Assembly: GCF_029892515.1 (NCBI RefSeq) | Contig: NZ_JARXVF010000004.1 | Coordinates: 62,001 to 126,000 of the forward strand | Direction: 5' to 3' | DNA from: Pseudaminobacter soli (ex Li et al. 2025) | GTDB lineage: Bacteria; Pseudomonadota; Alphaproteobacteria; Rhizobiales; Rhizobiaceae | Length of the DNA: 64,000 nucleotides | Part shown: positions 43,403-52,020 of the stretch, piece by piece | Position numbering within the stretch: position 1 is the stretch's first letter | Layout: the number at the start of each line of letters is the position of its first letter | Made by a program: the position numbers and the translations under genes | Notes under the pieces: model-generated | Database searches by the model: none | What the model was told of the DNA's origin: nothing | The model's input: the letters and a program-made list of their open reading frames with translations, nothing else

Positions 43403-44353
43403 TTACCTCAGTTTCGGATTGAGTACGTCGCGCAGCCAGTCGCCCAGCACATTGACGACGACCACGAGCAGGCAGAGCTGGATCACGGGAAAGAGCACGA
43501 TCCACCATGAGCCAGAGAACAGAAACTGATTGCCGATACGGATCAGCGTTCCCAATGACGGTTGCCCCGGCGGCATGCCGATGCCGAGGAAAGACAGCGT
43601 TGCTTCGGTCAGGATAGCCATGCCGAAGTTCAGAGTGGCGGCGACCAGCACAGGCGTCAGCGTGTTCGGCAGGATGTGGTAGGCCAGGATCCGGCGGGAC
43701 GGCACCTTGAGCAGCCTTGCCGCCTGGACGTACTCCTTGCTGCGCTCGACGATGGTCTGGGCGCGCACTGTGCGGGCATACTGCACCCAGGACGACGACG
43801 CGATTGCCAGAACCAACACGGCGGAGGCGCCGATCTCGCGAAGTTCGCTTGGAAGAAGCTGCCTCACGACCGTGGACACCAGGATCGCAATCAGGATAGT
43901 CGGGATCGACAGGGTGATATCACCCAGACGCATCAGGATATTGTCGATATAGCCCCCGAAAAAGCCGGCGCAGAGACCAGCCGTCAAGCCGATCACCAGC
44001 GACAGCGCTACCGAGGCGAGGCCTATCACAACAGAGATGCGCGTGCCGTAGAGGATAGTCGACAGCATGTCGCGCCCTTGCGTGTCGGTGCCGAGCAGGT
44101 AGGGCCACTCGCTGCCCTGTTCCCAGATCGGCGGCAGTTCGGCCTTCCACATATCGAGTTGTGCGGCATCATATGGGTTCTGCGGCGCGATAAGGGGCGC
44201 AAAGACCGCCGCAAGCACGAGCACTGCCAGGATCACGGCAGCAACCATTGCGGATTTGCTGTGCGTGAAGGACCACCACACGTCGCTGTTGCGGATGCGC
44301 TGCCTCATGGTTGGGCGTTGCGTGGTTGCTGGCTTCGAAACGTCGGTCGTCAT
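43403..44353 (-). CDS. Peptide-type ABC transporter permease (DppC-like)
   Basis: 316 aa from the ATG at 44353 (GGAAG upstream); the longer frame toward 44818 is shadow of the other permease. An N-terminal helix follows the family start segment (WWSFTHSKSAMVAAVI). The C-terminal core has the coupling loop EYVQAARLLKVPSRRILAYHILPNTL. It is the second permease of the importer. Confidence 0.91.
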   Translation of the reverse strand: MTTDVSKPATTQRPTMRQRIRNSDVWWSFTHSKSAMVAAVILAVLVLAAVFAPLIAPQNPYDAAQLDMWKAELPPIWEQGSEWPYLLGTDTQGRDMLSTILYGTRISVVIGLASVALSLVIGLTAGLCAGFFGGYIDNILMRLGDITLSIPTILIAILVSTVVRQLLPSELREIGASAVLVLAIASSSWVQYARTVRAQTIVERSKEYVQAARLLKVPSRRILAYHILPNTLTPVLVAATLNFGMAILTEATLSFLGIGMPPGQPSLGTLIRIGNQFLFSGSWWIVLFPVIQLCLLVVVVNVLGDWLRDVLNPKLR

Positions 44354-44370
44354 CGGCTGGACTTCCGCAG

Positions 44371-45339
44371 TTAGTGCGCGGCGCGCAGACGCGGATCGAT
44401 CACCGCGTAAGTGATGTCGACCAGTGTGTTGAGCGCAACGAAGATGAAGGAGATGATGCAGAGGTAGGCTGCCATCACCGGGATGTCGAGGAAGGTGACC
44501 GCCTGAATGAAGAGCATTCCCATGCCCGGCCACTGGAAGACCGTTTCCGTGATCAGCGCGAAGGCAATCAGCGAACCGACGTTCATCGCAGTCATTGTCA
44601 CGACTGGCATCAGGCAATTGCGCAGCGCATGGCGGAAATAGATCCGCCAGCGTGGGATACCCCTGGCGCGCGCGAACTTCACATAGTCCGAGCGCAGCAC
44701 TTCCAGCATCTCGGCCCTTACCAAGCGCATAATAAGCGTGATTTGGTAGAGCGACAGCGCAATCGCCGGCAAGACGAGTGCTGCGCGCCCCGAGGGTGTC
44801 AACAGCCCGGTCGACCACCAGCCGATCTGGACAACGTCACCCCGTCCGAACGATGGCGCGATGCCAAGAATGACAGAGAATACCAGGATGAGCAGGATGC
44901 CAACCACAAAGCTGGGCAAGGAGACACCGATGATCGAGAGGAATTGCAATGACTCCGTGTACCATCGCCCTCGCTTGATCGCGGTGAGCACCCCTAGGGG
45001 CAACCCCACCACCAAGGAAATCAAAGTGGCCACTAGCACCAGCTCCAGCGTTGCCGGAAAGCGCTCGCCAATCAGGCTGAGTACGTCCTGCCCATTGCGA
45101 TAGGAAATACCAAAGTCGCCTTGCGCTGCATTGACGACAAATCGTACGAACTGGGTTGCGACACTGTCGTTGAGACCCAAGCGCTCGCGGATTGCGTCGC
45201 GGTCAGCCTGCGTCGTCTGCTCCGTGACCATGAGTTCGACCGGATCGCCGGCAAGCCTGAAAATCAGGAACGCCAGCATGGCAACGGCGAGCATGACCAT
45301 GATGGCATTACCGATGCGGCCAATAACGAAAACCAGCAT
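44371..45339 (-). CDS. Peptide-type ABC transporter permease (DppB-like)
   Basis: 322 aa, first gene of the leftward operon, start ATG at 45339 preceded by GAGG. Six membrane segments and the docking loop DYVKFARARGIPRWRIYFRHALRN are visible. The operon order is permease, permease, cytosine-deaminase-like enzyme, HxH-less enzyme, ATPase, ATPase, so hydrolases are embedded inside the importer genes. That intermixing argues that transported compound and hydrolase substrate are the same. Confidence 0.92.
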   Translation of the reverse strand: MLVFVIGRIGNAIMVMLAVAMLAFLIFRLAGDPVELMVTEQTTQADRDAIRERLGLNDSVATQFVRFVVNAAQGDFGISYRNGQDVLSLIGERFPATLELVLVATLISLVVGLPLGVLTAIKRGRWYTESLQFLSIIGVSLPSFVVGILLILVFSVILGIAPSFGRGDVVQIGWWSTGLLTPSGRAALVLPAIALSLYQITLIMRLVRAEMLEVLRSDYVKFARARGIPRWRIYFRHALRNCLMPVVTMTAMNVGSLIAFALITETVFQWPGMGMLFIQAVTFLDIPVMAAYLCIISFIFVALNTLVDITYAVIDPRLRAAH

Positions 45340-45590
45340 ACAAGGCCTCGTCAGTTGAGTTGGGGCTGAATTTGTTCCGCGAACAAGCGTCTCACCGGAA
45401 TGGCGAGTGCGATAAATCCGCCGGCGCTTCTTTGCCCATACTCACTCCTCCCGCGCCTCCGTCCCGGAGGTCCTCTATTGTTCAGACAACCGCTATCGAA
45501 GGAGCGCTCTACTCAAGCCCCGGGGCATCTTCCCTCACCCCGAGCAGCAATGCGACTTGCCTCCCTCCCATACTGAGAAAGCCAGTACGT

Positions 45591-45614
45591 ATTGTCAACT
45601 GCTTTGTCGACAAT
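45591..45614. promoter_or_regulatory. Inverted repeat upstream of the permease operon, putative operator
   Basis: ATTGTC (45591-45596) and GACAAT (45609-45614) form an inverted pair; inside lies the perfect palindrome TTGTCGACAA (45604-45613). Another dyad, TTCGAC-N7-GTCGAA, is at 45628-45646. They lie about 250 bases before the permease start at 45339. Confidence 0.5.
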
Positions 45615-45901
45615 CTCGCTCCATTTCTTCGACGATATTTGTCGAACCGATGTGGAACCGCCAGCGCTGCGCCCAGGACCCAACGACGGTCAACGATTAG
45701 ATAGGCACCAAAGTGTCGGAGTTGCGCGTCGTAGACTATCGCCTCTGGCAGGCGTTAAACGGCAGCAGGACGAGATTCCCCCCTGTGAACAAACACCAAA
45801 GAATGACCCTCAGACCGATGGGCAACAATTGCATAGCTTTGCTGGAAATTCGCAACGTGACCCCACTTGCGTCGATTAAGGCGACACCATCCGGGCGCGG
45901 C

Positions 45902-46090
45902 TCAACACGGCTGCCCGGCCTGATTTGACAAGCTGATCGGGAAGCCGCGCCCCAGCGCCTCGATGACGGCGTCTGTTTGTTTCTCGGCGTTGGCGACGAG
46001 ATCCTCAAAGAGGTCGCGAACCAGTGGCGCGCCCTGCTCCAGCCTGTCGCTACCCTTGAGAAGCTGGATGACATAGCGCGTCCCCGTCTC
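45902..46090 (-). pseudogene. Unidentified coding remnant without start
   Basis: A leftward frame of 62 residues plus stop reads ETGTRYVIQLLKG, LEQGAPLVRDLFEDLVANA and VIEALGRGFPISLS. Composition and codon pattern look coding, but no start or partner segment is in frame. Adjacent leftward frames (46233-46301) may be other pieces. The tail resembles the ends of HipA-like proteins only weakly, so no family is assigned. Confidence 0.35.
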
Positions 46091-46835
46091 ACTGGTATTT
46101 GCGCGCGCGCGGCACGGAGAGAGTCTGACAGATATCCTCCTGCGGCCCAGCCCAAGAAGGTGACCATAATTCGTCTAGCGCGGTCGAAGAGTTCGACAAT
46201 GAGGGTTCGGCGCTCTCCTTCGCCTTTGCCCAAGGGGTACTCGCGAGATTGTTGACCATGGCGGCCACATCGTCGTTGGCGTCACCATCACGAATTAACA
46301 CGTGAATCGAGTGCTTGGTGCCTTGAATGGCGGAGTGTGAATAAGCTCCGAAGGCCGATCATCGGCCCGAAGGGCAACAAGCGTTATGGTTTCACCTGGT
46401 TCTTCCTTGAGTGCAATGGCGAGCTAAGATGCGATCGGCGGCAATGCCGAGTTTGATCAGAGCTCCCCTATGCGCCGCGAGGTCCTGTTTGTCAGTGAAA
46501 CAGCGGGCGTAGCCTATGGGAGTGTGCGTCATATGGAATCTGTAACGTTATGGGCTTCTTCATCGCAAGAAACATAGTACCATTTAAATGAGACGATTGG
46601 CTCCCCGACAAATCGGGGGATTTCCGGCCCGGCGATGTGACGGCAAGAGTGTCTGTTGAACGATCCTCTATCGTACAGGCTCGAGGATGAGCGTGAAGGA
46701 TGAAACACCACGATCAGACTTGACGGACACGGGCCACGCGGCTCTCATTTCACAAGCCTTGAAGCGGGTGCCAGGTCGGCTGCGGAACCAGATTATGAAA
46801 TTGACTCATTACGATATGCTTTTCTTGCAGGATAC

Positions 46836-48914
46836 ATGACAGTGCAGACTCGAAGCGATCAACCATGCGATAGAAGCGATATACGTGCAGTCATCTTTAT
46901 ACCGGCACATGGGCAACCCGCACTCACTGCTGAGAGTTTGCACTCCGCAATAGGACAACAATGCGATTTTCCATTTGCGATTGTTGTTGTAAATGACGGT
47001 TGTCCTGTGCCCGAAACGCATGAGATTTGTCAGAACTTTGCCGCTTCATATCCCGGCAAGGTCTTCTATCTCAGCAAGGCAAATAAGGGGCTAAGTGCTG
47101 CACGCAATTCCGGACTCGAGTTCTCCCTTCGTGCCTTTCCAGCTCTCGAAGCTGTTTTCTTTCTCGATTGCGACAACCATATCAGTCCTCATCTTCTGCG
47201 GAGGCTGGTGCACGCTTTACGGGCCGGAGATAGTCACGCGGGCTGGGTCTATACGGATGTGGACAAATTCGGCTTCGCAAGCTTCAGCGACATGTCGGGA
47301 CCATATTCTTCGCTTGAACATCTTTTCCGCAGCTTCTGCGAAGCGGGTAGCATGGTTTCGCGGCGCATGCTGGACGCTGGTGCCCGTTTTGATGAAGCAA
47401 TGCGGAAAGGTGTAGAGGATTGGGATTTCTGGCTGCAGGGCCTTTCGATGGGGTTTCACGGCATTCATGTTCCCAACGCCGGCTTTCATTACAGGCGGCG
47501 TGGCGAGAGCATGTTGACTGAGACCGAGCGGGATATTGCTCCTATTCTCGATTACATCCGCAAAAAGCACACTTCCCTATATTCGATACAGGCGGTTCAG
47601 GAACGTGAGATAAAGGGACGGGTCCGCTACGCGGTCTATCATCCGGATACGAGGCTCGTGCGGTGCATGACGGCGACTTCCGATCCGTCTCAGCCAGTTG
47701 TGCTGGAGGACTACTTGCGATGCCTGCTGCGGGCCGCAGAGAAGCCCGATTATGGAAGCTGCCCCGGTCATCTCATTGTTCTGGAGCAGAATACATATGA
47801 CCTGCTGTCGGACATGAAGTTGCTGGCTGGTGTTTTCTGGATCCTGGAATGCGCGCTTCAGCAGGCGGCGAGCACGAGTTGCACGATTGATGTGCGGACG
47901 TCAGTCGATGTTTCTCTTGCATGGACATCCACCGATTTGCCCAGGGCCGATAAACTCTCCGTACCATTCCCGTCACAACCCGTTCATGTATGGGCAGTGG
48001 AGGCTGGTGCCTTGCTGGCCGAGCAGTTTCCCGAAGGCGGTTTTGCTTTCGGCAACCATTGGCATACTGTCAAGCCATTTGGCAGCCGTCATTTCACGCT
48101 CGAAATCGCTGCTCCAAACGTAACGCAGATGGACGCGTCGCCGATCGCACCGGACGCTTTTGCCGCCTTATCTTCGGCATTGGAAGCTGTCGCCGAACAG
48201 GGGAGCCGGTCTTTCTGGCATTGTGTTCCCTATGATCGCTATCGCACACAGGCTGCGATGCCCAGAGACTATTATCCGGAGTTTTTCAGACTCTATTCGT
48301 CGCTTCCTGTCATGCAGGCCGGGAATGCCATAGCGTTTGTGCTGGATCGGGCCGAACACGACGATATCGCGAAAGCGACACAACTTGCGATATCAGTTCG
48401 CGCGCATGGGCTGGTCCCGCATCTCCTATGCTTCGGTTCTACCTTTGCCGGTCCGTCCGCCGATCTGGATGTATTTGCGGAAATCATATCCATGCCGCTG
48501 CCGTCACTGGATAATCATTCGGACCTTATACAGAATTATTTGGGAACGGATTTACCTTTGCTTGATGGACGAGATCGTCAGGCAGCGCTCGGCACTCTGG
48601 CTGCCTTTTCGAAAGTGGTATCGGTTCGAGGCCGTGTGCTGCATCTCTTGGCCGGCGCCTTACGAAAACTGGGTGTGAGGACATGGGCCTTTATTGAAGA
48701 TGCTAAAGCCGGGGCAAGCAATGCGGCTGTTGCCGGCTCGGCTTTCGAACAGGCATACGACGCCATATTCCCGGAAACTGTCGATGTCCTCCATTTGTGT
48801 CGGGCCATTGGTTATCCAGCGGGAAAATTGAGGGTTTGGGAAGAGCATTTTCCACCTCGGACGATCACCACCGCCATGCATGATTTTCAACAAACAGCTG
48901 ATGTCTTCTCATGA
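46836..48914 (+). CDS. Large family-2 glycosyltransferase
   Basis: 692 aa. Residues 15-230 form a GT-A (family 2) domain: VIFIPAHGQPA, VVVNDGCP, DxD-type metal site FFLDCDN (111-113), and the catalytic-base region VEDWDFWLQGL (Glu194-Asp195). Known chemistry: transfer from an NDP-sugar to a polysaccharide or lipid acceptor. The C-terminal 450 residues match no family I recognise and may be a second domain. No membrane span. It overlaps the next gene by 4 bases. GC is visibly lower than in the flanking catabolic island. Confidence 0.85.
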   Translation: MTVQTRSDQPCDRSDIRAVIFIPAHGQPALTAESLHSAIGQQCDFPFAIVVVNDGCPVPETHEICQNFAASYPGKVFYLSKANKGLSAARNSGLEFSLRAFPALEAVFFLDCDNHISPHLLRRLVHALRAGDSHAGWVYTDVDKFGFASFSDMSGPYSSLEHLFRSFCEAGSMVSRRMLDAGARFDEAMRKGVEDWDFWLQGLSMGFHGIHVPNAGFHYRRRGESMLTETERDIAPILDYIRKKHTSLYSIQAVQEREIKGRVRYAVYHPDTRLVRCMTATSDPSQPVVLEDYLRCLLRAAEKPDYGSCPGHLIVLEQNTYDLLSDMKLLAGVFWILECALQQAASTSCTIDVRTSVDVSLAWTSTDLPRADKLSVPFPSQPVHVWAVEAGALLAEQFPEGGFAFGNHWHTVKPFGSRHFTLEIAAPNVTQMDASPIAPDAFAALSSALEAVAEQGSRSFWHCVPYDRYRTQAAMPRDYYPEFFRLYSSLPVMQAGNAIAFVLDRAEHDDIAKATQLAISVRAHGLVPHLLCFGSTFAGPSADLDVFAEIISMPLPSLDNHSDLIQNYLGTDLPLLDGRDRQAALGTLAAFSKVVSVRGRVLHLLAGALRKLGVRTWAFIEDAKAGASNAAVAGSAFEQAYDAIFPETVDVLHLCRAIGYPAGKLRVWEEHFPPRTITTAMHDFQQTADVFS

Positions 48915-50386
48915 TCAGTGCTTCTTCAAAAATGTTGTCGACCCTCTTTTCAGGGGGCCCAAAGATTGTGGTCGTCAGGACTGAGTCCTGCAATGAAGAT
49001 ATCCGCTTGCCCGACCTTCCTGTTGAGTGGCTCACCACAACCACTGCTGATGGAAACGTCTTCCGGCTCTCCGAGGACGATGAGCCTGCCTTTCCGCTAG
49101 AAATGCCGCCAAGCAACGTTCTGGCGGTTTGGATCCCACATTCGCATCCATCCATCGATGCTTTGAAAAAATGGTGGGAGCGCGCCAGCGGAACCAGTAG
49201 GGGGCCGGTTTTTGTGCACGGTGATGCAGCGCATTTGATCGGCGCAGTAGCGGGCCAAACCTTGTGTGAAAACAATCGTTTGACCAGAATGAACCAGACG
49301 CTGCTGGAAGATCTGGCTGCACTGCGGGAAGGCCTTGCGCATCACGTGAGGGTCCCGCCGGAACTTGAAGTTCTGTTGAAGAATTTACGTGCGGCTTCGC
49401 CGCGCCTGATTGTTGAAACGCCTTTCTTCTCTTCAACTGCCTCCGTAACAGGAGCGATTATTCAACCTTTGCTCACAGGTGCGCGGGGCTTTCTCGGAGT
49501 CGATCTGCATGTGTCGAACGCTGGACTTGGCACAGGCCATCTGCTTGTGAAGTTGCAGGTGCCAAGTTCGGGGCTTGAGTTGGCGCAGTGGCGTATACCC
49601 TACTCGGAAACCTCTACCGGATGGCTAGCCTTACGTCTCCCGGCCGTTTCGGCCCGGATGGATTCGATTGTCGAACTTGCCGTTGAGCTACACGGTGACG
49701 GGCAGCCTCCGGAATTGACCTGTTCGCCTGCGGGACTGATGGACGAATATGCGTTCACCGGTTCTGATATCGCCGGAAACATGCTTCGAATGAGAATGTG
49801 GGGCGGATATCCGGGGCTTAGCTATCAATCGCCATCGTCAGACACGTCATTCTCGCCAGCCGTGGTCAAGATTGCCGACCATCTGGTTGCTGCGGCCCAA
49901 ACAACACGACCGCTGACATGGGCTTATCCATATTTCAACTATCTCGGAGCGGGGCGGTTGCTTTTGCGCCCGCTGAAGGAGAACCCCGCGTCCTCAGCCC
50001 GCATTTCTCTGCCTGCTCTTCCTGGACTTGCGGCCTTGAATTGCACGGTAAAGATCGATGATGCGCTTTGCACGACAAAGATGCTCGTTCGTTTGGCAGC
50101 AAGCCTTCCAGGCCGGAATATCGACGAGGTTGAAGATGGGACGGCAGCACTTGCCGTCACGGAGTGGACAGAATTGTCCGAACCTGTACGAATTTTCGAT
50201 TTGCGATTGGCTTTGCCAAGTGTGGTGTCCGAGCCTATCGAGTTGCATCTTCTTTCGCGGCTTCCGGAGGGTGGAAAGCTCGATCATGGCAAGGTCGTTT
50301 TCGGCGGTTTCGAGGCGACGCTCAACGAGCGTGCCGCATTTTCCCACCTTCCTTATTTGCCGCAGGCGGATACTGAAAGCTCCTGA
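48911..50386 (+). CDS. Protein of unknown function linked to glycosyltransferase
   Basis: 491 aa, no signal peptide, no membrane span and no recognised catalytic motif. The middle (residues 180-290) is rich in beta-type sequence (LLVKLQVPSSGLELAQWRI), possibly carbohydrate-binding. Similar proteins next to large family-2 glycosyltransferases are known in rhizobia as a DUF family (possibly DUF6212, uncertain). The start overlaps the preceding stop as ATGA, so the two are translationally coupled and probably act together in polysaccharide or lipid modification. The 3' end overlaps the convergent epimerase by 34 bases. Confidence 0.7.
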   Translation: MISASSKMLSTLFSGGPKIVVVRTESCNEDIRLPDLPVEWLTTTTADGNVFRLSEDDEPAFPLEMPPSNVLAVWIPHSHPSIDALKKWWERASGTSRGPVFVHGDAAHLIGAVAGQTLCENNRLTRMNQTLLEDLAALREGLAHHVRVPPELEVLLKNLRAASPRLIVETPFFSSTASVTGAIIQPLLTGARGFLGVDLHVSNAGLGTGHLLVKLQVPSSGLELAQWRIPYSETSTGWLALRLPAVSARMDSIVELAVELHGDGQPPELTCSPAGLMDEYAFTGSDIAGNMLRMRMWGGYPGLSYQSPSSDTSFSPAVVKIADHLVAAAQTTRPLTWAYPYFNYLGAGRLLLRPLKENPASSARISLPALPGLAALNCTVKIDDALCTTKMLVRLAASLPGRNIDEVEDGTAALAVTEWTELSEPVRIFDLRLALPSVVSEPIELHLLSRLPEGGKLDHGKVVFGGFEATLNERAAFSHLPYLPQADTESS

Positions 50387-51360
50387 GCTTTCTTCGGAGG
50401 GATCGCCTGATACGGGCGTTGCGCCAGACGCCACGCTACATAGCGGGAGATTCCTTCATCCAAGGATATCCGTGGACGCCAGCCAAGGTGCGCTTCAGCG
50501 CGGCTGATATCCAGCACATTTCGCGACACGTCGAAGGAGCGTGTCGGTTTATGATTGATTTCAAAGGGAGCGAGATGATGGGCTATTCGCGCGCATATCT
50601 CATTGATACTTGTTCCCTGACCTGAGCCGATGTTGAAGACGGTTTCCATGCCGGAATAATTTAACGCGCGGATAATGGCATCAACGACGTCGTCGATGAA
50701 CAGATAGTCGCGAACGATATTACCGTCGCCCCATATTTCGATCGGCTTTCCCTGAATGATTCGTTCGACAAAAACGGCTATTGCCCCTTGTATTTCTTTC
50801 TCGGCCTGTCCGGGGCCGAAAGGATTGGCCAGCCGCAATGTGATGGATGGCAATCCATGCAGGCGGTGAAATAGGCGCAGATATTTCTCTACGCCGAGTT
50901 TGGTAATCCCATAGGCGGAGATCGGATCCGTCGGATGATCCTCGGGGATACGGTCTACATCGGATTGCCCGTATACGGTGCCGCCGGAAGAAATATAGAC
51001 CAGTTTAGGCAGGCTGTGGCGGCTAGCCGCCTCGAGCAACTTTACAGTTCCGGCTAGATTTACCTGAATGTCGGCAATCTTGTCCTCGATGGAAGCTGCC
51101 GGAACCATCGTTCCAGCCAGATGGATACAAGACGAACAGATTGGCAGGATCGAATCCAGCAGACATTCGTCGTCGAAGCTGCCTTGCACGATTTTCAGTC
51201 GGTCGCTTGGTGCGGCATCTGCGAACCGCCTGCGAACCAGGTCGACTGGAGACCGGCTTAGGACCGTGACTAGGTTCCCGTGCGATAGAAGAGCCTTGAC
51301 GAGATGGGTGCCGATAAAGCCGCCACCGCCAAGCACAAGGCAATGTTGTGGGTGATCCAT
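50353..51360 (-). CDS. NAD-dependent sugar epimerase/dehydratase
   Basis: 335 aa extended SDR. The nucleotide-binding motif is GGGGFIGTHL near residues 11-20, the catalytic pair appears as SSGGTVYG and YGITKLG, and the substrate loop as LRLANPFGPGQ. The family makes or interconverts NDP-sugars (UDP-glucose 4-epimerase, dTDP-glucose dehydratase). It converges on the unknown protein and faces the glycosyltransferase pair, so it may supply the sugar donor. Same lower-GC block. Confidence 0.9.
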   Translation of the reverse strand: MDHPQHCLVLGGGGFIGTHLVKALLSHGNLVTVLSRSPVDLVRRRFADAAPSDRLKIVQGSFDDECLLDSILPICSSCIHLAGTMVPAASIEDKIADIQVNLAGTVKLLEAASRHSLPKLVYISSGGTVYGQSDVDRIPEDHPTDPISAYGITKLGVEKYLRLFHRLHGLPSITLRLANPFGPGQAEKEIQGAIAVFVERIIQGKPIEIWGDGNIVRDYLFIDDVVDAIIRALNYSGMETVFNIGSGQGTSINEICARIAHHLAPFEINHKPTRSFDVSRNVLDISRAEAHLGWRPRISLDEGISRYVAWRLAQRPYQAIPPKKAQELSVSACGK

Positions 51361-52020
51361 TTAGCCATCCGCAGCACAGTGTTTTACGCAGCCTCAGCGG
51401 TGAGTTTCGAGAACTCCAGAGCGACCGCAACTCTGTCTGCCTCCTGAGTTCGGGTCAGAAACATCGCTCGGATAGCTAATGCAAATGCATTGTCCCCTCA
51501 AGGCCGAACCGTATCCGGAGCGTAGGCGTTCCGCAAACACAAGCGGATGTGACGCTTCTTGATGAACTTGGCACCAAACCGGTGGGAACTCACCAAACAA
51601 AAACACGCGATCCTGATCTTGTCATCTACGTCTCAGCGGAGCCTTCTTCTTTCGAGCGGCCTCCGTCGTCGGCACGGTACTCGATCGCAAAGCCGATCAG
51701 CGCAAGAGTTTCATTCTCGATTTTTCGGCAGTGCCGTTCCTCGGCTCCACGGCAGCCAACATCATAGAGGGCACCGCTTGGAAAGCCGTCAAAGCCGGAA
51801 TCAGATTTTTCATTACGGGAACCTCCCAGGCGGTTCGCCAAACACTGTTTACGCACGGGGTTCGTCCGCCGCATGTGCACTATGGCTCATTCGATGATGC
51901 CGCAGACATCCTCGGGAAGCCCCATGGCGGGTCAGCCCTGGCCTGAGACTAACGCGTTCAAGTGCCCATGACAGGCGCTGCTCGACAAATTGATACCTCG
52001 TTTCGCGGGAATCGGCGAAA
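51361..52020. other. Intergenic stretch with SulP remnant
   Basis: Besides the remnant at 51609-51946, the left 240 bases contain only short frames and the promoter region of the epimerase. The right end precedes the patatin gene stop. Confidence 0.4.
51609..51946 (+). pseudogene. SulP-type transporter C-terminal STAS-domain remnant
   Basis: DLVIY lies in one frame at 51609-51629, and after a one-base shift SGAFFFRAASVVGTVL, KSFILDFSAVPFLGSTAAN and AVKAGIRFFITGTSQAVRQ run to the TGA at 51944-51946. This is the STAS domain at the C-terminus of SulP sulfate/bicarbonate permeases, including the DFSAVPFLGSTAAN loop. The transport domain is missing, so it is a dead 3' fragment. Confidence 0.7.

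Larger units (their letters stand above)
45340..46835. other. 1.5 kb low-GC gap with operator candidate and decayed frames
   Basis: Left part: promoter of the permease operon with dyads at 45591-45614 and 45628-45646. Middle: a coherent but start-less leftward frame at 45902-46090 described separately. Right part (46300-46830): only short unsupported frames, then the promoter of the glycosyltransferase gene. No RNA gene was recognised. Confidence 0.45.
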
